Below, piece after piece: positions 1-7,588 of a DNA stretch of 37,941 nt. Below the pieces are notes generated by a model that worked only from the letters and a program-made list of their open reading frames with translations, had not been told where the DNA came from and did not search any database. The translations under genes were made by a program, and so were the position numbers. Source of the DNA: Methanomicrobiales archaeon (GTDB lineage Archaea; Halobacteriota; Methanomicrobia; Methanomicrobiales; JACTUA01); NCBI GenBank assembly GCA_028678665.1, contig JAJRDA010000003.1, positions 1-37,941 of the forward strand, read 5' to 3'. How positions within the stretch are numbered: the stretch's first letter is position 1; each line of letters begins with the position of its first letter.

Positions 1-72
1 ATCAGGTCCGGGCTCATCGCCCCAACGCAGTCCACCACGCGGCAGCCGGTCAGGCTGGGGTGATACCCATCG

Positions 73-99
73 AAAAACCGGGGGAGAGGATCCCCCTGG
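73..99 (-). terminator. Intrinsic-type terminator of the transhydrogenase operon
   Basis: Read on the minus strand, a GC-rich hairpin starts five bases after the pntB stop codon. The arms are CCGGGGGA (78-85) and TCCCCCtGG (91-99), with one bulged base, and the second arm is followed at once by five T residues (73-77). This is the layout of a hairpin plus U-tract terminator. Archaeal termination usually needs only the U-tract, so the hairpin may be an extra. Position right behind the last gene of the operon supports the call. Confidence 0.6.
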
Positions 100-103
100 G
101 ATG

Positions 104-1489
104 TTAGAGTTTCTTGAGGGCCTGCACCAGCTTCCCGACCGTCTCCCGCGCGTCGCCGTAGAGCATCCGCGTGTTGTCCCGGTAGAACAGGTCGTTCTCG
201 ATCCCCGCAAAGCCCTTCCCCTGCCCGCGCTTGAGGACGATCACATTCTTTGCCTGTTCGACATCCAGGATTGGCATGCCGAAGAGCGGGCTGCCCTGCC
301 GGTGCGCCGCCGGGTTCACGACATCGTTGGCCCCGATGACGAGGACGACGTCAGTGCCGGGGAACTCGGGGTTCACCTCGTCGCGGTCGAAGAGGTGGTC
401 GTAGGCAACTCCTGCCTCGGCTAAAAGGACGTTCATGTGCCCGGGCATCCGCCCGGCAACCGGGTGGATCGCGAACTTCACCGAAACACCCCTCGCTCCG
501 AGCAGGTCGGAGAGCTCCTTCACTTTCTGCTGGGCCTGGGCGACTGCCATGCCGTAGCCGGGGGCGATGATCACCCGGTCCGCGTAGGCGAGCAGGATTG
601 CAACGTCGTCAACCTCGATCGCCTTCATGCTGCCCGATACCTGGGCCGCCTGCTCCTCCGTTGCGCCGAACGCCCCGAAGAAGACGTTTGCGAGCGAGCG
701 GTTCATTGCCTTCGCCATGTGGAGAGTGAGCAGCGAGCCCGCCGCACCCACAATGATACCCGCGATGATCATCGCGTAGTTGGGGGTAGCAAACGAGAAC
801 CCGTCCAATGCAACGGCGAGACCGGTGAAAGCGTTGTACATCGAGATGACGACCGGCATATCGGCCCCGCCGATCGGGAGCGTCATGAGGAGCCCGAAGC
901 CGAGAGCGAGTAGGAAAAAGAGGGGGAGCCACATGCTGACAGAAAGCGGTACCCAGGAGGGCTGCAGGACGACGAAGATCCCGGAAATGATGGCGAGGGC
1001 AAGGACCACCATGTTGACAGGCTGCTGGCCCGGGAAGGTCACCGGCCGCGATGGCATCCAGCCCTGCAGCTTCAGGAACGCAATGAGGCTCCCCGAGAAC
1101 GAGACAGCCCCGATCAGGCCGCCGGCGACCGCAAGCGAGGCGGTGATGGCAGTGGTGGGGCCAAGAAGGGCGACGGCCGAGATCCCGGCTGCCGCGCCGC
1201 CCCCCATCCCGTTGTAGAATGCGACCATCTGGGGCATGTGGGTCATCGACACGCGCCTGGCCGCGATATAGCCGAAGCCGCCGCCGACCACGATCGCGAT
1301 GGCGATCAGGGCGATGTTGGTGAGATTCGGGGTAAAGAACGTGACGAGCGTTGCGATGAGCATCGCGGCGCCGGCCCATACGATCCCGCTCCGGGCCGTG
1401 AGCGGGTGGCTCATCCGCTGGAGGGCGATGATGAACAAAAAGACCGTCGCCAGGTAGACGGGCTCGATGGCAAAGGAGAGGTCAGCCAT
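104..1489 (-). CDS. pntB: NAD(P) transhydrogenase, beta subunit (PntB)
   Basis: This 461-residue protein is the membrane and NADP(H)-binding subunit of proton-translocating transhydrogenase, which couples hydride transfer between NADH and NADP+ to proton flow. About the first 270 residues are a series of hydrophobic helices (domain II). The C-terminal part holds domain III, with the NADP-binding stretch APGYGMAVAQAQ and a conserved GANDVVNPAA segment. Length matches bacterial PntB. The start chosen (MADLSF) lies one base after the stop of the preceding alpha-2 gene; a longer reading frame would run back into that gene. It is the last gene of a three-gene operon and is followed by a hairpin/U-tract. 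Assignment is firm; the in vivo direction of the reaction is not visible from sequence. Confidence 0.95.
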   Translation of the reverse strand: MADLSFAIEPVYLATVFLFIIALQRMSHPLTARSGIVWAGAAMLIATLVTFFTPNLTNIALIAIAIVVGGGFGYIAARRVSMTHMPQMVAFYNGMGGGAAAGISAVALLGPTTAITASLAVAGGLIGAVSFSGSLIAFLKLQGWMPSRPVTFPGQQPVNMVVLALAIISGIFVVLQPSWVPLSVSMWLPLFFLLALGFGLLMTLPIGGADMPVVISMYNAFTGLAVALDGFSFATPNYAMIIAGIIVGAAGSLLTLHMAKAMNRSLANVFFGAFGATEEQAAQVSGSMKAIEVDDVAILLAYADRVIIAPGYGMAVAQAQQKVKELSDLLGARGVSVKFAIHPVAGRMPGHMNVLLAEAGVAYDHLFDRDEVNPEFPGTDVVLVIGANDVVNPAAHRQGSPLFGMPILDVEQAKNVIVLKRGQGKGFAGIENDLFYRDNTRMLYGDARETVGKLVQALKKL

Positions 1490-1490
1490 G

Positions 1491-1802
1491 TCACGCCCCC
1501 TTTCCGGGCTTCTTTCCGCTGCGGTCGAACATCTGGAGGATCCGTTCCGTGACCACATACCCGCCGGTCACGTTCGCTGCCCCGAGCACAACGGCGATGA
1601 ACCCGATCGCCTGCTCGAGAGGCGTCGTGGCAAGGCCGAGCGCCACCATCGCCCCCACGAGCACAATCCCATGGATGAAGTTCGAGCCGCTCATCAGGGG
1701 TGTGTGCAAAATGACGGGGACACGGCTGATGACCACGTAACCGGTGAATGCGGCGAGCATCGCGATGTAGAGAGCGATCCAGAAGGCCGTGATGTCGATC
1801 AT
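1491..1802 (-). CDS. pntA2: NAD(P) transhydrogenase, alpha-2 subunit (membrane part of PntA)
   Basis: A 103-residue membrane protein that corresponds to the C-terminal transmembrane part of E. coli PntA. It shows three to four hydrophobic helices and the family segment HTPLMSGSNFIHGIVLVGA. In organisms such as Rhodospirillum rubrum the alpha subunit is split into a soluble and a membrane polypeptide, and the same split is seen here. The start codon overlaps the alpha-1 stop by four bases (ATGA) and the stop is one base from the pntB start, so translation is probably coupled. The C-terminus is basic (RSGKKPGKGA). Confidence 0.92.
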   Translation of the reverse strand: MIDITAFWIALYIAMLAAFTGYVVISRVPVILHTPLMSGSNFIHGIVLVGAMVALGLATTPLEQAIGFIAVVLGAANVTGGYVVTERILQMFDRSGKKPGKGA

Positions 1803-2971
1803 GGCTTCCCTCCGCTGATGAGGTCACGCGTGGGTGCATGCCGGACCTCGCCTGCGTGGACAAGGAGGCTCGATGCCAGGATCTCGTCAGTGAACTCACG
1901 GGTGAGCGCCCCGTCCTTCCCGAGAAGGAGCGAGAGGAACGACTGGAGGTTCTTCGCGTACATCTGGCTTGCGTGATACGCGACCCGGGCCGGCAGGTTC
2001 TGCGGGCCTACGATTGTAACACCGTGCTCCTTCACGGTCTTTCCGCTCTGGGTCAGCTCGCAGTTGCCGCCCGACTCGGCAGCTAGATCGACGATGACGG
2101 CACCCGGACGCATCGTTGCCACGGTCTCTCTCGTGATAAGGATCGGCGCCTTCCGGCCGGGGATTGCGGCCGTCGTGATCACGATGTCGGCCCGTGCCAC
2201 CGCGGCAGAGACCATCTGCTGTTCCTTCACCTTCTCTTCCGGCGTGAGCTCGCGGGCGTAACCGCCCTGGCCTTCCGCATTGATCTCCAGCTCGAGGAAT
2301 TTCGCGCCGAGGCTCCGGACCTGTTCGCCCGCGGCACGCCGGACATCGTATGCCTCGACCATGGCGCCAAGGCGCCTCGCTGTCGCGATCGCCATGAGGC
2401 CGGCAACGCCCGCACCAAGGATGAGCACTGTGGCCGGCCGGATCGTGCCCGCAGCCGTGGTCAGCATCGGGAGGAACCTGGGGCAGTGGTTGGCACCGAG
2501 TATCGCTGCGGCGTACCCGCCGGCCGTTGCCTGGGAACTGAGCGCGTCCATGCTCTGGGCACGGGTGATCCGCGGGACCAGCTCGAGGGCAAAGGCGGTG
2601 ACCCTGCGGTCACGCATCCGGGTCACGGTGGAGAGGTTGCTGGCCGGATTCATGAACCCGATGACGATCGTGCCCTCGGCGAGCATCTCCACATCGGCCA
2701 TGGCCGGGGGCTGTACGCACAGCACGATGGCGGCACCCTGGAGCAGTTCGGCCCGGCCGGGCACGATCCTAGCACCGGCGGCAACATAGAGGTCGTCCGG
2801 GTAGAACGCTCCTCTCCCCGCATCATGCTCGACCCGGACCTCGTACCCCGACTTCGTGAGTTTCTGGACTACCTCTGGCACGCTCGCAACGCGCTGTTCA
2901 CCGGGGGCCTGTTCCCTGACAACGGCGATCACGATACCCGTTGTTGTGTGTGCAACGGTGGGGGTGCTCAT
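1799..2971 (-). CDS. pntA1: NAD(P) transhydrogenase, alpha-1 subunit (NAD-binding PntA)
   Basis: A soluble 390-residue subunit that binds NAD(H) (domain I), related to alanine dehydrogenase. Visible marks are the N-terminal REQAPGEQRVA segment, the Rossmann motif LILGAGVAGLMAIATARR followed by an acidic strand (EAYDVR), and the ITTAAIPGRKAPILIT and VIVDLAAESGGNCE stretches. The reading frame extends 69 bases further upstream, but the ATG at 2971 is preceded by a good Shine-Dalgarno (AGGGAGGG, five bases away) and matches the usual N-terminus. It is the first gene of the operon and overlaps alpha-2 by four bases. A full proton-pumping transhydrogenase is not universal in methanogens, which usually move electrons between F420 and NADP instead. 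Confidence 0.94.
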   Translation of the reverse strand: MSTPTVAHTTTGIVIAVVREQAPGEQRVASVPEVVQKLTKSGYEVRVEHDAGRGAFYPDDLYVAAGARIVPGRAELLQGAAIVLCVQPPAMADVEMLAEGTIVIGFMNPASNLSTVTRMRDRRVTAFALELVPRITRAQSMDALSSQATAGGYAAAILGANHCPRFLPMLTTAAGTIRPATVLILGAGVAGLMAIATARRLGAMVEAYDVRRAAGEQVRSLGAKFLELEINAEGQGGYARELTPEEKVKEQQMVSAAVARADIVITTAAIPGRKAPILITRETVATMRPGAVIVDLAAESGGNCELTQSGKTVKEHGVTIVGPQNLPARVAYHASQMYAKNLQSFLSLLLGKDGALTREFTDEILASSLLVHAGEVRHAPTRDLISGGKP

Positions 2972-3461
2972 CCGTCCCTCCCTGCCTGGCCGGCATGTTC
3001 GATACGGAACAACATACCACTCCTCCCTTGATGGTAGCAATGTCTCCTTCTAGTTGTACCTGTACCCTTTTTACCTTACGCAACCGGACTCGCCACTTCG
3101 TGCCTGGATCGCATTAGAGAGTCACCGGACAATGCCCCTCTTCCCGTAGCCATGATCCGGGTGCCGGAAACGAAAACAACAGTCCCCCCTTTTCTCACGT
3201 CGATAGGCGTGCCGAGCGGGCATGCCGGCCCGCAGGCCCGGGATGGTGGACGGCGCGAAGGAGGAGGGGATCCGGTTCCGGACCATGATACCGGTAACGA
3301 AACGGTCAAATGAGCGGGATTTGAGGGAAGGGCGGACTCGATTGTCCCTGGATTTTGAATATTTTTTAATGAGTACCATCAACAGTAGAGTATGAAAAAA
3401 GATTTCTGGTCATCCATCCCAATCACCTTTTTATTCCGGCGGCTGACTCTGGAGGAGCACC
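2972..3461. other. Divergent intergenic region between pntA1 and the methyltransferase
   Basis: No convincing gene lies here. The minus strand has short open frames with basic, unpatterned composition. On the plus strand there is an AT-rich patch (3356-3370, TATTTTTTAAT) and a second TATA-like stretch (3427-3434, CTTTTTAT) ahead of a GGAGGAG Shine-Dalgarno at 3451-3457 for the methyltransferase. The minus-strand promoter of the transhydrogenase operon is probably around 3060-3080, where the sequence reads GGTAAAAAGGG, but it is weak. Confidence 0.4.
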
Positions 3462-4310
3462 ATGCTGAGAGGAGTGAGTGATGTTGCAGCGACGTCGTTT
3501 GTCACCCTCTATTGTCATGCCATTGAGAGCCGTTCAGACAATCCCGTACTCTCTGACCCGAAATCTGTTGAGATCACGACCCAACTGAATAAAACGCTCT
3601 CCCTGTCCGGGCATCCGCTCGACAGGGCCCTTGTCTCCGGCACGTTGGATAAGAGGCTTGTTGTCCATATTGCTATCCGTGCAAAAAAATACGATGACTA
3701 TGCACGGGATTTCTTACAGAGGTTTCCTGACGGCGTTGTTGTCAATATCGGCTGCGGGCTCGATTCACGGTTCCTGCGGATAGATGATGGACGCGTGGTC
3801 TATTATGATCTTGACCTGCCGGAGATCATAGAGATCAAAAAAGCCTTTTTCAACGAGACCGAGCGGTATCACCTTCTCGCCTCCTCAGTATTGGATTTTG
3901 ACTGGATGGTTCCTGTCCTGCGGCACAAAGGGCCGTTCCTGTTCATGGCAGAAGGAGTATTCATGTACCTGGACGGGAAGGATGTCCAATCGCTGGTGCT
4001 GAAGATCCAGGAAAAGTTCCCGGGTTCCGAACTGGTGTGCGAAGTGGTGAATTCAGTCTGGCTCAGATACCCGTTAAAAAAATTACTGGATTACAAGATA
4101 CAGCGACAGGTGCACCTGGGAAAGGATGCCACGTTCCGGTCCGGTATCCACGACGGTCGCGAGATGGAACAATGGCATACCGGCATACAGTTCCTCGACG
4201 AATGGAGTTACTTTGATTCCGAAGAAGAGAAACTGGGGTGGTTCAAAGTCCTGAGCCATATCGAACTCATCAGGAAGACCCAGTGGACTGTCCACTACCG
4301 GTTGAACTGA
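3462..4310 (+). CDS. Class I SAM methyltransferase, LCM/PPM1 (TcmP-like) family
   Basis: A 282-residue O-methyltransferase-type protein. Residues about 95-115 contain the SAM-binding motif I variant VVNIGCGLDSRF. It is followed by YYDLDLPEII, in which the acidic residue after the second strand contacts SAM, and by a later FLFMAEGVFMYL segment. This order is typical of the leucine carboxyl methyltransferase family, which in prokaryotes includes small-molecule O-methyltransferases. Substrate cannot be told. The ATG has a strong GGAGGAG site five bases upstream. The gene stands alone, and its codons are visibly richer in A and T than the neighbours (AAA, TTT and ATT are common), so recent acquisition is possible. 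Confidence 0.8.
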   Translation: MLRGVSDVAATSFVTLYCHAIESRSDNPVLSDPKSVEITTQLNKTLSLSGHPLDRALVSGTLDKRLVVHIAIRAKKYDDYARDFLQRFPDGVVVNIGCGLDSRFLRIDDGRVVYYDLDLPEIIEIKKAFFNETERYHLLASSVLDFDWMVPVLRHKGPFLFMAEGVFMYLDGKDVQSLVLKIQEKFPGSELVCEVVNSVWLRYPLKKLLDYKIQRQVHLGKDATFRSGIHDGREMEQWHTGIQFLDEWSYFDSEEEKLGWFKVLSHIELIRKTQWTVHYRLN

Positions 4311-4621
4311 TAGGACCCGGCGCTGGACTGAATATTGCCCGGATTGCCAGCAATGCATGATCCGGGAAAGGTCCGCGATGGGCCTGTGAAAACCCCTCAT
4401 CAAGCGATACCCTCCCTGGCAACGAAACGTTTTTCTCATCCGGGTACCCAACAGGTTCCCATGGACCACACCGGTTCAGCAGTTCACAGTATCCGTTTCT
4501 CCTGGCCTGCCTGTGGTAAGCGGCCGCTCTTCTTTGTACATTAACCCATATTCTTGATCCGCCCCCTGTGCGGAACAGGACGCCTGCATCTGAACTCTCC
4601 CATCATCATTGGTATACCCTC
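4311..4621. other. Intergenic region with no clear gene
   Basis: It holds a T-run (about 4430-4436) that could end the methyltransferase transcript, and weak TATA-like patches at 4537-4553 (TACATTAACCCATATTC) that would drive the HEAT-repeat gene. No RNA gene or repeat was recognised. Confidence 0.4.
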
Positions 4622-5155
4622 ATGATCCAGACAGAAAAGGAAGGAAAGGGGGTCTGGACCCCCCTGGAAGACGCCCGGCTGTATGATCTCATCGCAGCCC
4701 TGGGCGACCGGACCGAGCACCTGCGCCGTGTTCATGCCGCCGAGGTCCTTGGTTCCGCCAGCGACCCGAGAGCCGTTACCGCTCTCGTGAATGCCCTCAG
4801 GGATGAGCACCCGGACATCCGCAGGCTCTCGGCACGGGCGCTCCGGGAGATCGGCTCCATCCGCTCGGTGGAGCCCCTGATCGACCGCATGAGTGACCCG
4901 GAGGAGAAGTGGAAGACCCGCATCTGTGCGGCGGAAGCCCTGGGCCGCATCGGCACGTCGAGCGCCATCGACGGGCTGGTCGCACGCCTGCGAGACCCGT
5001 CCGAGAACCTGGAGACCCGTATCGCCGTCGCGACGATCCTGGGGAGGACGCGGAGCCCTGCAGCCGAAGGGGCGCTCAGGGAGTGCCTCCGGGACCCGGA
5101 TCCCCGGGTTCGGAATGCGGCGGAGAAGGTGCTGGGGATGGAGGGGAGGGAGTGA
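4622..5155 (+). CDS. HEAT-repeat (PBS lyase-type) protein
   Basis: A 177-residue all-helical protein built of about four HEAT or PBS-lyase repeats of roughly 31 residues. Units such as RVHAAEVLGSASDPRAVTAL, RRLSARALREIGSIRSVEPL and RICAAEALGRIGTSSAIDGL show the regular A-x-A-L-G-x-I pattern followed by an acidic loop. Such repeats usually serve as protein-binding scaffolds; the partner is unknown. The frame also permits a GTG start at 4568, and a TATA-like patch at 4537-4545 would fit a leaderless transcript from there; neither start has a clear Shine-Dalgarno. A smaller relative lies at 27593-27907. Confidence 0.75.
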   Translation: MIQTEKEGKGVWTPLEDARLYDLIAALGDRTEHLRRVHAAEVLGSASDPRAVTALVNALRDEHPDIRRLSARALREIGSIRSVEPLIDRMSDPEEKWKTRICAAEALGRIGTSSAIDGLVARLRDPSENLETRIAVATILGRTRSPAAEGALRECLRDPDPRVRNAAEKVLGMEGRE

Positions 5156-5258
5156 AGGGAGACACGCTCTCCCACTCACTCACCAGGTCACATCCCGCAG
5201 CCGGCAATAACCTGCCGGAAAAGGAGAGAAGAAAGGGCTGTGATGCAGCCCATCGGGT

Positions 5259-5543
5259 TTACTTCTTTTCCATCATTTTTTCGAGGTAGTCACCGATGAA
5301 GGCACCGATGATGAAGATGATTACGAGGATGATGATTCCGATGAAGATGCCGATTGCGCCCATGAACCCGGTCGCAAGGCTGATGCCGCCGGGGGCCAGG
5401 AAATACGCGAGGAGCCCGAAGATGACGGCAAAGATGATACCGACAATCGCTCCCTGTTTGAGGAGCCCCATGAAGTCTTCCTTGCCCTTGCGAAGATAGC
5501 CGAACACGATACCGATGATGAGAATCAGCAGCTCAAACCACAT
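5259..5543 (-). CDS. Small membrane protein of unknown function
   Basis: A 94-residue protein with three hydrophobic segments: near the N-terminus (WFELLILIIGIVFGYL), in the middle (AIVGIIFAVIFGLLAYFLA) and towards the C-terminus (IGIFIGIIILVIIFIIGAF). A basic loop (RKGKEDFMGLLKQ) joins the first two, and the tail is charged (DYLEKMMEKK). I do not recognise the family beyond saying that such small glycine- and isoleucine-rich membrane proteins are common in methanogens. The start chosen has AGGAG seven bases upstream; the longer frame begins with an unhydrophobic stretch. A TATA-like element on the minus strand is near 5585-5597. Confidence 0.65.
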   Translation of the reverse strand: MWFELLILIIGIVFGYLRKGKEDFMGLLKQGAIVGIIFAVIFGLLAYFLAPGGISLATGFMGAIGIFIGIIILVIIFIIGAFIGDYLEKMMEKK

Positions 5544-5654
5544 ACACAGACTCCTGATGCCAGGTGAGTTGCCCCACCCTCCCAAGTAACTTTCGAAATG
5601 ACAGTGGGAAATCAGGAGGAGAAGGGGATGGAAACGTGATCCTCTCCGGGGGGT

Positions 5655-5689
5655 AAGGGGTGTTCATATCGCCTCTGTACCCACCCCTT
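5655..5689. other. 8-bp inverted repeat downstream of mptG
   Basis: AAGGGGTG (5655-5662) and CACCCCTT (5682-5689) form a perfect inverted repeat around 19 bases. It lies about 80 bases beyond the mptG stop and between two minus-strand genes, so it could shape the 3' end of the mptG transcript or lie upstream of the small membrane protein. No U-tract follows directly. Confidence 0.35.
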
Positions 5690-5771
5690 CTCAGCAGAAT
5701 CTTCCTTTCTGTTCACCGTCAAGGAAACGGAAGGATTTTAAAGAGAGGAATACCGTACAAGACGGGATTTC

Positions 5772-6851
5772 CTACTTCTTCTCCTCTATCTTCATTCCCT
5801 TATTGTCGATCTTCGTCTCCACCGCCACCTTCAGGCCCAGGTCCGCGATTGCCTTCTCCAGCTCCTTCCGGGACCGTTCCGTGACCACCGCGATCGTGGG
5901 GCCCACCGAGGACATGCCCACGAAGTCGAAGCCGGCTTCCCGGATCCTGGCCATGTACTGGTAGATACGGAAGCCGTGGTGCTCCACCTCGGCACGCTTG
6001 GAGCCCCGGAACTCGATCTCCCAGAAGATCTTCCCTGCCTTCTTCACGTCCCCCCGTTCCAGCGCCGGGATCAGATCCATCATGACCATGTGGCACTTCA
6101 CCTCCCGGTCCATGTAGTCCAGGTTCCGGCCCCGGTTCATCAGGAGTTCGATCTCCCGGGTGCCCGCGGACGAGATGTCAGAGGTGGGGATGACAATGAA
6201 GACATTCTGACCCTCGGCAAAGGCATGTTTGTACACGAGCGCCAGGTCGTCCCCCATGATGGCCATGCCACCGTGAGTGGAGACTGCGGGGCCGACCCCG
6301 GTCTCGAACGCGAACGCGATCCTGCCATCGCCCGTCTCCTCCACAAAGTTATAGCCCATCAGGAGCCGGAGCTGGTCCTGGGTGAGGGGGGACCCCACCG
6401 CCCGGTTCATGGCATTCAGGGTCGCGATGGAGATCGTGGAGGTGGACCCCATCCCCACGTGATGGTACTGGTGGTCCCGGGCGGTGATGCGGAAACCTCC
6501 CTGGTAGCCGACGGCCTTCCGGAAGATTTCCACGTGGTGGCGGAGGACCGGTGCACGATCATAGGTGATCTCCACCTCCTTCGGGGTGCAGGTGACCTCA
6601 GCGGTACAGTACACCTGCACCGCGAATCCCACGCCCCCGCCTCCGGGCTTCCCCGGCGCGAACCGGTTCATGTCCAGCACCGTCAGGTGGATCCGGGCAG
6701 GAGCGGTGACCACCACCGTGCCCTTCACCGGCTTCAGGCTGTACTTCTGCTTCTCGAATCCCAGGGTATTCACCTGGTCTCCGGGCAGGAACGGCTGTAA
6801 GTCGTACTCCACGAGATCCAGGTCCCCGCCCCGTATCATCAGTTTCGGCAT
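5772..6851 (-). CDS. mptG: Beta-ribofuranosylaminobenzene 5'-phosphate synthase (methanopterin synthesis)
   Basis: The 359-residue protein belongs to the GHMP-kinase-like RFAP synthases, which join 4-hydroxybenzoate (or aminobenzoate) to phosphoribosyl pyrophosphate at the start of tetrahydromethanopterin synthesis. Family marks are ARIHLTVLDMN near residue 50, a glycine-rich PGGGGVGFAV, the GHMP motif VGMGSTSTISIA in the middle, FETGVGPAVSTHGG, and the C-terminal VGMSSVGPTIAVV. An N-terminal part of about 45 residues precedes the core. The start lies six bases after the stop of the DUF2148 gene, so the two form an operon. This is one of the best signs that the host is a methanogen. Confidence 0.88.
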   Translation of the reverse strand: MPKLMIRGGDLDLVEYDLQPFLPGDQVNTLGFEKQKYSLKPVKGTVVVTAPARIHLTVLDMNRFAPGKPGGGGVGFAVQVYCTAEVTCTPKEVEITYDRAPVLRHHVEIFRKAVGYQGGFRITARDHQYHHVGMGSTSTISIATLNAMNRAVGSPLTQDQLRLLMGYNFVEETGDGRIAFAFETGVGPAVSTHGGMAIMGDDLALVYKHAFAEGQNVFIVIPTSDISSAGTREIELLMNRGRNLDYMDREVKCHMVMMDLIPALERGDVKKAGKIFWEIEFRGSKRAEVEHHGFRIYQYMARIREAGFDFVGMSSVGPTIAVVTERSRKELEKAIADLGLKVAVETKIDNKGMKIEEKK

Positions 6852-6857
6852 ATGCTC

Positions 6858-7412
6858 TCACACCTTCGGACGGTCAAAGTAGATGTTCTTGCCCGCGGCC
6901 TTCAGCGGGATCCCGTACCCCACCTGGCACCCCTCCAGCCAGCCCAGCGAGAGGGCTGCGACACCGCAGGAGTACATCACCCGGTTGTCCACGTTGTGGA
7001 TCTGGGCGGTCTTCACCGCCGAGCCGATGGCGATGCCCAGGTCCACCATCCGGACGGCACAGTTGGGGCCCCTCAGGGGGGCCTTCTCTGCGGGGGACGC
7101 AGGGACAAACTTCAGCATCCCCGCACACGTGGCAAAGCCGCAGGCGCCGCAGTCGATGCCGGCAGTGGGCTCCTTCCGGGCGCCCAGGAGCACGCATGCA
7201 TCGCTCTGCTCCACGTTGGCGGCATCCCGGAGAAAGAAGACGATGCCACGCGCTTCCCCGATGCTCCTCATGGTCCTTGCCAGCAGAGGGAGGCCGTCCC
7301 GTTTCACCACACGGGTGAAGAGCACGTCTGTCCCCCGCGCCTTCGGGGCAGTCCTCGCTGAAAGCGCCATCAGGCCTGCCACCGTCTCCACGGCCGCAAT
7401 CTCGTCGTTCAT
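6858..7412 (-). CDS. DUF2148 iron-sulfur domain protein
   Basis: A 184-residue protein with the DUF2148 architecture. An alpha/beta N-terminal part ends in the cysteine motif CGACGFATC, followed by GPNCAVRMVDLGIAIGSA and a C-terminal MYSCGVAALSLGWLEGC. The clustered cysteines suggest a 4Fe-4S site like that of ferredoxin-type domains. No reaction is established for the family. It is the first gene of the unit with mptG. The ATG lies about nine bases after the predicted transcription start set by a minus-strand TATA box (7444-7453), so the leader is very short; this is why I prefer it to the longer frame starting at 7484. Confidence 0.8.
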   Translation of the reverse strand: MNDEIAAVETVAGLMALSARTAPKARGTDVLFTRVVKRDGLPLLARTMRSIGEARGIVFFLRDAANVEQSDACVLLGARKEPTAGIDCGACGFATCAGMLKFVPASPAEKAPLRGPNCAVRMVDLGIAIGSAVKTAQIHNVDNRVMYSCGVAALSLGWLEGCQVGYGIPLKAAGKNIYFDRPKV

Positions 7413-7443
7413 ACCGTTCGCCCTGTGACACTTCCACGCTCTT

Positions 7444-7453
7444 GAGATATAAC
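7444..7453 (-). promoter_or_regulatory. TATA box of the DUF2148-mptG operon
   Basis: GTTATATCTC on the minus strand, centred about 27 bases before the expected transcription start near 7421. The DUF2148 ATG is at 7412. Confidence 0.55.
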
Positions 7454-7543
7454 TCTTCCACTCCAACGCCAACGGCGATTCCACACCGGAATACCGGCAT
7501 GCGGTGGGAACTCCACGGGACCCATCGGGAACCCCCCGAACGC

Positions 7544-7553
7544 AAATACTTAT
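7544..7553 (+). promoter_or_regulatory. TATA box of the catalase gene
   Basis: AAATACTTAT lies 36 to 45 bases upstream of the catalase ATG and predicts a leader of about 13 bases. It shares a 176-bp divergent spacer with the DUF2148-mptG promoter. No obvious operator palindrome for peroxide control was found between them. Confidence 0.55.
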
Positions 7554-7588
7554 CCATTCCCGCGTGCACCACTCACCCGGGATAGACG

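Noticed and set aside
3122-3382. Minus-strand frame of 86 residues, MMVLIKKYSKS
   Set aside because: Basic and unpatterned, with no Shine-Dalgarno and no recognisable family; it sits in the spacer between two well-supported promoters.
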